Assembly: GCF_016765795.1 (NCBI RefSeq)
Contig: NZ_JAESVP010000007.1
Location: forward strand, 62,001-126,000
Origin: Fuscibacter oryzae
Lineage (GTDB): Bacteria; Pseudomonadota; Alphaproteobacteria; Rhodobacterales; Rhodobacteraceae
Reading direction: 5' to 3'
Length of the DNA: 64,000 bases
Shown: positions 27,251 to 35,324 of the stretch, piece by piece
How the letters are laid out: every line of letters starts with the position of its first letter
Numbering within the stretch: position 1 is the stretch's first letter
Program-made: the position numbers and the translations under genes
The notes under the pieces: model-generated
What the model saw: only the letters and a program-made list of their open reading frames with translations
Databases searched by the model: none
What the model was told of the DNA's origin: nothing

Positions 27251-29314
27251 CTACCCTTGCAATGCCGTTACCTCGCGCCGGAAGCTCAGGGCGTCGCCCC
27301 GGTCGGGCATGTCCAGCTCTCGCGCATAGCGGTGGCCGGCATAGGTGGCCCACGCGATCGGGCCGGGGGCCTCGGCATCGCCGATGACCTTGACGCTGCG
27401 GATGCCGGCATCGGCCCAATCGGCCTGACGCGCCATCAGGTCGCGGTAAAGCGTGTTGTCAGAGGTGCGGCTGGCGACCATCACCACCGCATCCGCCTCG
27501 ATCCGGCCCGGAGTGCCAGTATAGGCACAGGCCGTTTCCACCCCCGCTGCTGTGACCGCCGCAACTCCGGTGTTCAGCACGATCTTCACCCCATTCTCCA
27601 CCAGCCGCCGGTGGATCGCGCCCTGTTCCAGCGTGTTGCGCGTCCAGTCCGAGACGAAGGCGGCGGGGGTGACCAGCGTCACCTCGCACCCCGCTTGGGC
27701 GCAAAGCTCGGCCAGAACTCCGCCCATGTAGTAATGGTCATCGTCGAACACGACGACCCGGCCCTGTGGCAACCGCCCGGCCATCAGGTCATCGGGGGTA
27801 AAAACCGGCAGGCCCGCACCCGGCATCGGCACCACATGCCAGCGGGCCACACCATCGGCCCGCCAGTGTGACCCGGTGGCGATGCAGACGTTCTGGAACC
27901 CGAAGGACAGCACGTCCTCGGCCGTCAACCGGCTTTGCAGATAGGTTTCCACATTGCCGCGCTGCGACAGTTGATAGGTTCGGTAATCCGCCACGCGCCC
28001 CCAGGCCGACAGGCCCGGCAACTTGCGCTCGCGTGTGACCCGCCCCCCCAAGACATCGCCCGCCTCGGCCAGAGCCACATCATAACCCCGCAGAGAAAGC
28101 GCCCGCGCCGCCTCCAGCCCCGCCGGGCCGCCGCCGATCACCAGCACATTCTGGCTGTCACCCTTGGCGTTCATCCGCTCGGGGTGCCAGCCTTTGCGCC
28201 ATTCCTCCATGAAGGTCGGGTTCTGGGTGCAGCGGCTGATGCTCATCGTCATGTCGCCGGTGACGCACATATTGCAGCCGATACATTCGCGGATGTCCTC
28301 GATCCGGTTCTCGGCGATTTTCACCGGGATGAAGGGGTCGGCGATGGATGGCCGCGCGCAGCCGATAAAATCCAGCACGCCTTGCCGGATCATCCGCGCC
28401 ATCACGTCAGGAGAGGTAAAGCGGCCCACGCCCACCACCGGGCGGCTGGTCAATTCCTTGATGCCTTTGACCAACGCCTCTTGCGCCGCCTCTTCCTTGA
28501 AGCGGCTGGGGCCGGAGCATTCGTCCCAACTGCCTTGGGCCAGGTCCCACATATCCGGCAGATCGCCATTCATCTCGATGAAATCGCGCAACTCGGCGTT
28601 GGAAAAGCCCAAGTCGCCAATGGTCTCATCCAGGCTGACGCGCATGGTAAAGGCCATCCGGTCGCCCACCGCATCACGCAGATCGGCCATCACCTCGCGC
28701 GCGAAGCGGCTGCGGTTTTCAAGGCTGCCGCCGTATTCGTCGCCGCGCTGGTTGGTGGCACGGCTGAGGAAATGCTGAAAGATACCAAAGCCATGCGCGC
28801 CGTAAAGGCAGATCAGATCAAACCCCGCCGTCTGAGACCGCCGCGCGGCATTCACGAACCAGCGGCGCAGGTTCCTGATGTCGGTCTTGTCCAGACTGCG
28901 CGCCTGAACCGGATCATAGGTAAAGGTGCGGATCGGGCCGGGGGAAACCGCCAGCGGCACCTCCTTGGTATAAAGGTTCGGCCCGTTCACACCGGAATAG
29001 GCAAGCTGGATGCCCGCCAGCGCGCCATGGGTCTTCATCTTCTCGGCCATTTTGGCGATGGCAGGAATGTCCTGATCTTCCCACAGCCGCAGCTCGATAA
29101 AGGGCGTGATTTCCGATGTCTGGTGAATCTCGGTCTGCTCGGTAAAGATCACGCCCCAGCCACCCTCGGCCTTGATGCCGCGCATTTCTGCCGCCGCCGA
29201 AGGGTCACGGTAGCCGCCGCCGTTGCAATGGGGCACCTGATAAAAGCGGTTCTTGGCCAGATGCGGGCCAATCTGCATCGGCGTGAACAGAATGTCATAG
29301 CGCGGGTCGGTCAT
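27251..29314 (-). CDS. Trimethylamine-dehydrogenase-like flavoprotein (NADH:flavin oxidoreductase family)
   Basis: A 687-residue protein. Residues 1-350 are an Old-Yellow-Enzyme-type FMN barrel; residues 337-356 hold the 4Fe-4S cysteines CIGCNMC plus a later RCTQNPTFMEEW; residues about 380-687 are a dinucleotide-binding domain (VLVIGGGPAGLEAARAL). The arrangement and the CTQN...GWHPE sequence match the trimethylamine/dimethylamine/histamine dehydrogenase family, which oxidatively dealkylates or deaminates amines. The exact amine cannot be told. A LysR gene lies upstream, and a TTAGG-N5-CCTAA palindrome stands 72 bases before the start. MTDPRYD is the likely start. Confidence 0.8.
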   Translation of the reverse strand: MTDPRYDILFTPMQIGPHLAKNRFYQVPHCNGGGYRDPSAAAEMRGIKAEGGWGVIFTEQTEIHQTSEITPFIELRLWEDQDIPAIAKMAEKMKTHGALAGIQLAYSGVNGPNLYTKEVPLAVSPGPIRTFTYDPVQARSLDKTDIRNLRRWFVNAARRSQTAGFDLICLYGAHGFGIFQHFLSRATNQRGDEYGGSLENRSRFAREVMADLRDAVGDRMAFTMRVSLDETIGDLGFSNAELRDFIEMNGDLPDMWDLAQGSWDECSGPSRFKEEAAQEALVKGIKELTSRPVVGVGRFTSPDVMARMIRQGVLDFIGCARPSIADPFIPVKIAENRIEDIRECIGCNMCVTGDMTMSISRCTQNPTFMEEWRKGWHPERMNAKGDSQNVLVIGGGPAGLEAARALSLRGYDVALAEAGDVLGGRVTRERKLPGLSAWGRVADYRTYQLSQRGNVETYLQSRLTAEDVLSFGFQNVCIATGSHWRADGVARWHVVPMPGAGLPVFTPDDLMAGRLPQGRVVVFDDDHYYMGGVLAELCAQAGCEVTLVTPAAFVSDWTRNTLEQGAIHRRLVENGVKIVLNTGVAAVTAAGVETACAYTGTPGRIEADAVVMVASRTSDNTLYRDLMARQADWADAGIRSVKVIGDAEAPGPIAWATYAGHRYARELDMPDRGDALSFRREVTALQG

Positions 29315-29386
29315 GGCGGGCTCCTTGGTCCGGCCAAAATGGCGCAGCGCGGATTCGGAAAAAAGCACGCTTGATGGAAGCGCGGC

Positions 29387-29401
29387 TTAGGTTCACCCTA
29401 A
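29387..29401. promoter_or_regulatory. Candidate LysR operator 1
   Basis: TTAGGTTCACCCTAA, a palindrome with perfect 5-bp arms, overlaps the lysR stop codon and stands 72 bases before the flavoenzyme ATG. Copies occur at 30354-30368 and, degenerate, at 34493-34507. Confidence 0.55.
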
Positions 29402-30342
29402 TCCAGATCAGGCATCCGCAGATAGGGGCTGGGCCCGGTATCCGCCGACAGCCGCTCTGCCGCATGGTCCAGAAACGCCCGCACCGTCAGCGCCATGCCC
29501 GCCCCCTCCATCAGCGCAAGCCCCAGATTGAGGCTGCGCACCGGGCCTGTCAGCGGCACATAGCGCAAGGCGCGGCCATCGGGGGCGGAGTCGGTCATCG
29601 GGCGGATGTTGGCGATGGAATAGCCGAACCCATTGGCCACCATCGACCGCATCACCCCCATGTCGCGCGTGCGCTCGACAATCCTTGGCCGCAGGCCGGC
29701 GCGGCTGAAGAAGGAAATGAAGTAATCGTTGGAAAACGGCAGGTCCAACAGCACCATCGGATAATCGGCCAGATCGCCGGGGCCAAGGCTGGTTCGGTTG
29801 GCAAGAGGGTGTGCGGCCTCCAGCACGGCATAGGGCGGCAGGCTGATCAGAGGCTGAAAGCTGATATCGGACGGAATATCAAGGTCATAGCTGATCGCTA
29901 CATCCAGCTTGGCGCTGCGCAGCCCTTCGAAAATTCCGGTCTGGTCCAGTTCAAGCTGATGGAATTCCACCGCCGGATAACGGTCCATGAAGCTGCGGCG
30001 CAGTTGCGGCAAGACCACCTGCGCAAAGGTTTGCAGGCACCCGACAGACAGGGGCCCGCGCACTTGGCCCGTGATGCTGCCCGCGATTTCGTTCAGCCGG
30101 GCGGCTTCGGCCAGAACGGCCTTGGCCTGCGCCATGAACTGGCGGCCCCCTTGGGTCAGCGTCAGGCCATGGGCGTGTTTGCGCACGAAAAGCGCCAACC
30201 CAAATTCGGCCTCTAGCTGCGCAATCGCGGCCGAGATCGAGGGCGAGGACACATTCACCCGCTCTGACGCCAGCGCGATGGACCCGGCTTCGCCGACGGC
30301 GACCAGATATTCCAGTTGGCGCAGGGTAAATCGCAGCGGCAT
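29398..30342 (-). CDS. LysR-family transcriptional regulator
   Basis: A 314-residue regulator with an N-terminal winged helix (TLRQLEYLVAVGEAGSIALASERVNVSSPSISAAI) and a C-terminal effector domain. It lies between the aldehyde dehydrogenase and flavoenzyme genes on the same strand. The palindrome TTAGGTTGGCCCTAA is 11 bases before its ATG, suggesting autoregulation, and similar palindromes precede the neighbouring units. The effector is probably an amine or its aldehyde, judged only from context. Confidence 0.88.
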   Translation of the reverse strand: MPLRFTLRQLEYLVAVGEAGSIALASERVNVSSPSISAAIAQLEAEFGLALFVRKHAHGLTLTQGGRQFMAQAKAVLAEAARLNEIAGSITGQVRGPLSVGCLQTFAQVVLPQLRRSFMDRYPAVEFHQLELDQTGIFEGLRSAKLDVAISYDLDIPSDISFQPLISLPPYAVLEAAHPLANRTSLGPGDLADYPMVLLDLPFSNDYFISFFSRAGLRPRIVERTRDMGVMRSMVANGFGYSIANIRPMTDSAPDGRALRYVPLTGPVRSLNLGLALMEGAGMALTVRAFLDHAAERLSADTGPSPYLRMPDLD

Positions 30343-30353
30343 CGCGGTTTGCC

Positions 30354-30368
30354 TTAGGTTGGCCCTAA
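30354..30368. promoter_or_regulatory. Candidate LysR operator 2
   Basis: TTAGGTTGGCCCTAA differs from operator 1 in two central bases only. It lies between the aldehyde dehydrogenase stop and the lysR ATG, close enough to the start to block transcription or translation. Confidence 0.55.
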
Positions 30369-30396
30369 GCCACGCTGCGCCGCTGTCGCCCCGCCG

Positions 30397-31893
30397 TCAA
30401 TACTTGATCCACACGGTTTTCAGCGCGGAATATTTGTCAAAGGAATGGAGCGACAGATCCCGGCCAAACCCCGATTGCTTCATGCCGCCAAAGGGCGTCA
30501 TCGCCGACAGCGCATCCACCGTATTCACGCTGACCGTGCCCGCATTCAGCCGGTCTGCCAGCGACAGGGCGCGGCTGATGTCGCGCGTCCAGACCGAGGC
30601 GGCAAGGCCATAAACCGTGTCATTCGCCATGGTTACGGCCTGATCTTCGTCCTTGAAGGTCTGAATCGACAAGACGGGGCCAAAGATTTCCTCGCGCACG
30701 ATCCGGGCATCGGGGGCGGTATCGGCAAAGATCGTCGGCTGGATGAAGGCATCCGATCCGTTCAGCGTAACGCGCTCTCCGCCACAAACCAGCCGGGCCT
30801 GCGCGCGGCCCGATGCGATGAAATTCATCACCTGATCGGCATGGCGGTGATCGACCATCGATCCCATCCGGCTGGCCGGATCAAGCGGATCGCCCGGTTG
30901 CGCCGCCGCTGCCCGCGTGGCCATGCGGTCAATCATCTCTTCCGCGATGCTTTCGTGGACCAGCAGGCGAGAGTTGGCAGAACACACCTCGCCCTGATTG
31001 AAGAAGATGCCAAAGGCGGCCATGTCGGCGGCCTTGTCCAGATCGGCGTCGGGGAAAATCAGGTTCGGGCTTTTGCCCCCGGTTTCCAGCCAGACCTGCT
31101 TCATGTTGCTTTCGCCGGCATAGCGCTGAAACAACTTGCCCACGGCGGTTGACCCGGTGAAGACCAGACAATCGACATCCGGGTGCCGCCCCAGCGCCCG
31201 CCCGGCATCCTCGCCAAAGCCGGGCACCACGTTCAGCACGCCCGGCGGCAGGCCCGCCTCCAGCGCCAGTTCGCCCAGCCGCAGCGCCGACAGGGGCGAT
31301 TGTTCGGCCGGTTTCAGCACCACCGAATTGCCCATGGCAAGGGCCGGGGCCAGCTTCCATGTGGCCATGTCCAAAGGGAAATTCCACGGCACGACCGCGC
31401 CGATCACGCCCAGGGGAACCCGACGTATCATCGCAAGATCACGGCCCCCGGTCGGTGCAATCTCGTCGTAAATCTTGTCAATCGCCTCGGCGTGCCACTG
31501 GAAGAAATGGGCCGAGCCGGGGGCATCCACCGTGGCCGCATCCTTGACCGGCTTGCCCATATCAAGGCTGTCCAGCAGCGCCAGTTCAGGGATATTCGCC
31601 CGGATCAGCGCGGCCAGCCGCAACATCACCTCTTTGCGCTGCCCCGGCGTTTGCCGCGACCAGCGCCCGTCGTCAAAGGCGTTGCGGGCCGAACGGACGG
31701 CCCGGTCGATATCTTCCGCGCCGCCATGGGCAACCTCGGTCAGCACCTGGCCGGTGGCGGGGTTGACGCTGGCAAACCGCTTGCCGGAGGCGGCAGGCAC
31801 AAAGGCCCCGTCGATCAGGCACAGGTTGCGAAAGGTCAGCGCGGCGGCGCGGGCCTGCCAGTCGGCATGGCTGAACAGGGCAGGGTCACTCAT
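30397..31893 (-). CDS. NAD(P)-dependent aldehyde dehydrogenase
   Basis: A 498-residue aldehyde dehydrogenase, closest in style to the gamma-glutamyl-aminobutyraldehyde/betaine-aldehyde group. Visible: VVPWNFPLDMATWK near residue 168, the cofactor turn FTGSTAVGK near 244, WLETGGKSPNLIFPDADLD with the general-base Glu near 266-282, and NQGEVCSANSRL with the nucleophile Cys near 301. It likely oxidises the aldehyde released by amine oxidation. The start MSDPALF overlaps the DUF1028 gene end by 8 bases, indicating one transcript. Confidence 0.92.
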   Translation of the reverse strand: MSDPALFSHADWQARAAALTFRNLCLIDGAFVPAASGKRFASVNPATGQVLTEVAHGGAEDIDRAVRSARNAFDDGRWSRQTPGQRKEVMLRLAALIRANIPELALLDSLDMGKPVKDAATVDAPGSAHFFQWHAEAIDKIYDEIAPTGGRDLAMIRRVPLGVIGAVVPWNFPLDMATWKLAPALAMGNSVVLKPAEQSPLSALRLGELALEAGLPPGVLNVVPGFGEDAGRALGRHPDVDCLVFTGSTAVGKLFQRYAGESNMKQVWLETGGKSPNLIFPDADLDKAADMAAFGIFFNQGEVCSANSRLLVHESIAEEMIDRMATRAAAAQPGDPLDPASRMGSMVDHRHADQVMNFIASGRAQARLVCGGERVTLNGSDAFIQPTIFADTAPDARIVREEIFGPVLSIQTFKDEDQAVTMANDTVYGLAASVWTRDISRALSLADRLNAGTVSVNTVDALSAMTPFGGMKQSGFGRDLSLHSFDKYSALKTVWIKY

Positions 31894-32557
31894 CACCGGG
31901 AACTCCGTAAGAGGGCGCCTGTGTCGGGTCTTCCGCGCGCTGGACATAGGCGGCCATCTGCGGGCGGTATTCGGTCCAGGCGGCGCGCAACTGGCCGATG
32001 GGGTCATCCGACCAGTCGATGCGCAGATCGACCAGCGGCCAGGACAGGCGGTCGGCAATCTTCAGGCCCGCCGAGTGCACCGGCCCAGCCTCGCCCCCTG
32101 CGGTCAGACCAGCCTCCAGCGCGGCCATAAGACGGTCGCCCAGATGGCCTTTTGCCACCTCGAACGCCGCGACCATCCGCGCCGGCACATCCGCAACCGC
32201 CAAAAGATTGCCGCCCGCCGCGCAATCCGTCCCGCGCGCTTCTCCCCAGATGCCAAGCACATTCGGGCCAGAGTGAGTGGCTACTCTGCCCGCCCGGTCT
32301 ACCACAAGAAGCTGGCGATAAGCGATGTGGCTGCGCCCCGCAACGACTGCGGCAAGCGCAGAAGGCGCATCCATTCTGTCCTGCAAGCGGTCCAGCAGGA
32401 TCGGCCCAAGGTCAGGATCGGTGATGTTCTGGCTGGCCACCACGCCCACGCCCGCACGCACATGCGCACAGCGCGCCGCAACGGCCGGAGAAGATGAAGA
32501 AATCACCATGCCGAACTGCCCGGTCCGGGCGCAACGGGCAACAAGCGAGAAGGTCAT
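31886..32557 (-). CDS. DUF1028-family protein (putative Ntn-type hydrolase)
   Basis: A 223-residue DUF1028 protein, opening MTFSLVARCARTGQFGMVISSSSPAVAARC and continuing with GVGVVASQNITDP. The family is predicted to have an Ntn-hydrolase fold and is often found beside RidA-type and amidase genes; its activity is unknown. Here it lies between RidA and aldehyde dehydrogenase genes, overlapping the latter, so a hydrolytic step in the same catabolic route is a reasonable inference. Confidence 0.85.
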   Translation of the reverse strand: MTFSLVARCARTGQFGMVISSSSPAVAARCAHVRAGVGVVASQNITDPDLGPILLDRLQDRMDAPSALAAVVAGRSHIAYRQLLVVDRAGRVATHSGPNVLGIWGEARGTDCAAGGNLLAVADVPARMVAAFEVAKGHLGDRLMAALEAGLTAGGEAGPVHSAGLKIADRLSWPLVDLRIDWSDDPIGQLRAAWTEYRPQMAAYVQRAEDPTQAPSYGVPGDE

Positions 32558-32610
32558 GGGCAGCCCCTGTGGAAAAGGCCGGTGGCGCTTGGCCTCCCGG
32601 ACCACCAGAG

Positions 32611-32664
32611 GATATTTGCGCCAGTATGAAAGACGTAAGGCGCTTTCACATTGGCCCAAATATC
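32611..32664. repeat. Imperfect 54-base palindrome
   Basis: GATATTTGCGCCAGTATGAAAG on the left reads as an imperfect reverse complement of the right part CTTTCACATTGGCCCAAATATC. It is formed by two opposed copies of the GGATATTTGG-CCAGTATGAAAG part of the dispersed 3'-end element, between the RidA and DUF1028 genes. Confidence 0.6.
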
Positions 32665-32695
32665 GCATGGGGGTCCGGGGGTGTGAAACCCCCGG
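32640..32695 (-). repeat. Dispersed 3'-end element, copy b (after ridA-like gene)
   Basis: On the - strand, 13 bases after the RidA stop codon, an 8-bp hairpin (CCGGGGGT/ACCCCCGG, loop TTCAC) is followed by ACCCCCATGCGATATTTGGG and CCAATGTGAAAG. The hairpin is identical to that in the copy at 38546-38566. Confidence 0.55.
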
Positions 32696-32707
32696 TGTTG
32701 GAACGGT

Positions 32708-33124
32708 TCAGTCCGGAATGACGGCGGTTGCGTCGATTTCCACCAGCCAGTCGGGGCGGGCAAGGGCCACCACTGTCAGCCCGGTGCAGACCGGATGCAC
32801 GCCTTTGATATATTCGCCCATCGTCCGGTAGACCGGTTCACGGTGGCGCACGTCGGTCAAATAGACCACCAGCTTGACAAGATGTTCCATCTTGCCACCG
32901 GCTTCTTCGATAAGCTGCTTGATGTTGCCCATGACCTTGTGGGTCTGGGCGACGGGGTCGTGGCTGCCCAGATTTTCGGCAGTGTCGAGGTCTTGCGGGC
33001 AGGCGCCCCGGAACCACAATGTGGTGCCGCCTTTGGTGGCGACCAGATGGCAGAGGTCATTATCCAGATTCTGCTCGGGGTAGGTGACCTTGGTGTTGAA
33101 CTTGCGATAGCGGGTGATGGTCAT
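32708..33124 (-). CDS. RidA-family protein
   Basis: A 138-residue RidA/YjgF-type protein starting MTITRYRKFNTKV. These trimeric proteins hydrolyse reactive enamines and imines to ketones and ammonia, or act in dedicated catabolic pathways. The family segments LWFRGACPQDLDT and HLVKLVVYLTDVRHREPVY are present, but the usual Arg near the substrate site (IRVGN...CTRVEVD) is in a divergent context, so it is a pathway-specific member. The amine-cluster context agrees with imine hydrolysis. Confidence 0.85.
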   Translation of the reverse strand: MTITRYRKFNTKVTYPEQNLDNDLCHLVATKGGTTLWFRGACPQDLDTAENLGSHDPVAQTHKVMGNIKQLIEEAGGKMEHLVKLVVYLTDVRHREPVYRTMGEYIKGVHPVCTGLTVVALARPDWLVEIDATAVIPD

Positions 33125-33155
33125 GGTTGGGGTCTTTCGCGCGTTTGAAGGGGGA

Positions 33156-34412
33156 TCAGGCGGGCTTGCCTGTGCCGGAATAGGCAAGGTAGCTGCGTTG
33201 TTTGGCGATATGGTCGGCGACCAGCTTGGCGTCATGCCAGACGCCCCAGATGAACGACGATCCGCGCCGCGTCTGATAGGGTTGGCCAAGGAAATAGATG
33301 CCGGGTTCGGCACCGATGCCCCGAACATGGCGCGGGCGGCCATGTTCATCGACGGCGGCGGTTTTGAGCCAGGAAAAATCCACCGCAAAGCCGGTGGCCC
33401 AGATGATGGTGGTCACCCCTGCCTCGGTCAAATTCAGTGACCGCAGAGGATGCGCCATGCAGTCTGGGTCGGGCCCGATCACGCGGGCTTGCGGCTCTTC
33501 CGGCAGGGTCATGCCATTGCGGGCCAGATATGCGTCCGCCTCATCCAGCAGGGCCAGATAATTGGCATCGCCCCGGTTCACATTGCGCGTCAGATCATCG
33601 GCGAAGGTCAGGGTGCCGTTGGCATAGCCCTCGGTCCGCCCGACCAGCACCATGCCTTGGGCCGCCAGCTTGCGGAAATCGACCGTGTGGCCGCCATGCG
33701 CGCCCGAAACGGCGATGGTGGTGTGGTCGGCACCGGGGGTTGCCTCGCTGTCCCATTTGTTCAGAACGCCCAGCCACCAGCAGAAATCGCGGCCCCGATA
33801 GGCGCGCGGCGGGCGGTCATGTGGGCCGACCGACAGATAGACCTTGCGCCCCGCCTGCATCAGCTCTTCGGCAATCTGGGTGCCGGAAGAGCCGCACCCC
33901 ACCACCAGCACCCCCCCGGGGGCCAGCGCGCCCGGGTTGCGGTAGGCGGTTGAGTGGATCTGGGTCAGCCCGGTGGTTTCGGGCACCAGCGCAGGGATCA
34001 CCGGCTTTTGAAAGGGGCCGGTGGCGGCGACGACATATTCAGCCTCGATCACGCCGGTCGGGGTTTCAACGCGGAACCCCGGGCCCGTGGCATTGCGTGT
34101 GACCGATTTCACCTCTATCCCGGTGCGGATCGGAGCAGCGAATTTCTGGGCATAGGCAACCAGATAATCGGCAACACCCTCTTTCGGCACGAAGGCATCG
34201 GGGTCTCCCGCAAAGTCGAGACCGGGGAACCGATCATGCCAGGCGGGGCCGTTGGCGACCAGCGAGTCCCACCGCTCGGACCGCCAGCGTTCGGCGATGC
34301 GGCTGCGTTCCAGCACCAGATGCGGCACGCCATGGCGGGTCAGATGTTCGCTCATCGCGACCCCGGCCTGACCTGCGCCGACAACCAGCGCTTCGACTTT
34401 CTCGACCGACAT
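33156..34412 (-). CDS. Flavin-containing monooxygenase-like NAD(P)/FAD oxidoreductase
   Basis: A 418-residue two-dinucleotide-domain flavoprotein. The FAD motif VVGAGQAGVAMSEHL lies near residue 10, the NADPH motif VVGCGSSGTQIAEEL near 169, and TQIHSTAYRNPG near 150 is a variant of the FMO/Baeyer-Villiger fingerprint. TTIIWATGFAVDFSWL near 343 is typical of the family. It probably N- or S-oxygenates a small molecule. A trimethylamine monooxygenase role is possible from context, but the sequence reads more like the YUC/CzcO branch. First gene of the - strand amine group. Confidence 0.82.
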   Translation of the reverse strand: MSVEKVEALVVGAGQAGVAMSEHLTRHGVPHLVLERSRIAERWRSERWDSLVANGPAWHDRFPGLDFAGDPDAFVPKEGVADYLVAYAQKFAAPIRTGIEVKSVTRNATGPGFRVETPTGVIEAEYVVAATGPFQKPVIPALVPETTGLTQIHSTAYRNPGALAPGGVLVVGCGSSGTQIAEELMQAGRKVYLSVGPHDRPPRAYRGRDFCWWLGVLNKWDSEATPGADHTTIAVSGAHGGHTVDFRKLAAQGMVLVGRTEGYANGTLTFADDLTRNVNRGDANYLALLDEADAYLARNGMTLPEEPQARVIGPDPDCMAHPLRSLNLTEAGVTTIIWATGFAVDFSWLKTAAVDEHGRPRHVRGIGAEPGIYFLGQPYQTRRGSSFIWGVWHDAKLVADHIAKQRSYLAYSGTGKPA

Positions 34413-34492
34413 TTCCTTGGTCCCCTTTTGATGGTCAGGGGAAAGTGCCGGAAGGTGGGTATGGAATAAAGTAATTCGTTCCGCAGATCGGA

Positions 34493-34507
34493 TTAGGATT
34501 TTACTAA
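34493..34507. promoter_or_regulatory. Candidate LysR operator 3 (degenerate)
   Basis: TTAGGATTTTACTAA shares the outer bases and the length of the two better palindromes. It stands 80 bases before the monooxygenase ATG and overlaps the stop codon of the upstream gene, the same relative position as operator 1. The central bases differ, so this copy is less certain. Confidence 0.35.
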
Positions 34508-35227
34508 CCTGAGCGATGTGCAGGGGTCTTCTGATTGCAGCCGAACCTTTGCATCTGGCCCTTTTGGGTCAAGGTCAAACAGCTTGGGGCGAGCTTGCAG
34601 ATAGCGCCGCCAGTTCTTTTCAGGGTATTTGCTGATCCGCACCTGATGGCGCGCGTGCATCGCAGCGGCCAGGCGGGCGATCATCATGCCTTTGGTTTCG
34701 GGGGCACTTTCCACAATGATGTCCCGGATCTTCTCATACAGGTCGTCCGGCTGCGGTAGGGTAGCCATAGATGGCGCTGGCTTTGCGCTTGGCGCGACCA
34801 GCGCGAGTTTTGGTGCCGCTTTCGGTGCTGGGCTGCCAAGCTGATGGAAGGCGGTACAGGCGGCGCGAAAGGCCGATGGTGTCTTCGCCTCGCCGATCCC
34901 GGTGACGCACATGCCATGATCTCGCAGCCGCTCGGACAGCGGCTTGAAATCGCCATCAGAGCTGACAAGGACAAAGCCTTCAATCCCGGCCGTCAAGGCC
35001 AGTTCCATCGCATCGATGGTCAACAGCAGGTCAGTTGCGTTCTTGCCTGTCCCGGAGTGGATGAAGCGGAAGCCGTCACAGTCCGACCAGCCGCGCGCCG
35101 TCTGCGCATTGCCGTATACGCGCGCCACGTCGACACGGCCCGACTGTGCCGCGATCTGCATGATCTGGGGCATGTAACGGGCAGAAACGTTGTCACCATC
35201 AACCAGTAGGGCAATTCTGAACGTCAT
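34493..35227 (-). CDS. NYN-domain protein (second copy)
   Basis: A 244-residue protein starting MTFRIALLVDGDNVSARY. The NYN nuclease-like domain (residues 1-140) has the acidic residues in LLVDGDNV, TDLLLTIDAMEL and VSSDGDFKPLSERLRDHG. The C-terminal 80 residues contain a helical region ending KNWRRYLQARPKLFDL, comparable to an OST-HTH domain but weaker. It is a paralogue of the protein at 6456-7220 in the N-terminal domain. RNA cleavage is possible but unproven. Confidence 0.8.
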   Translation of the reverse strand: MTFRIALLVDGDNVSARYMPQIMQIAAQSGRVDVARVYGNAQTARGWSDCDGFRFIHSGTGKNATDLLLTIDAMELALTAGIEGFVLVSSDGDFKPLSERLRDHGMCVTGIGEAKTPSAFRAACTAFHQLGSPAPKAAPKLALVAPSAKPAPSMATLPQPDDLYEKIRDIIVESAPETKGMMIARLAAAMHARHQVRISKYPEKNWRRYLQARPKLFDLDPKGPDAKVRLQSEDPCTSLRLVKS

Positions 35228-35324
35228 CGTTAGGCCACGCGAATCCAACTCATCACACGAGTTTCGCGGGGCATTCCGGCAAAAGTTTGTCGCTGATGGG
35301 CCTTGTGATGACCCGATGACGGGT

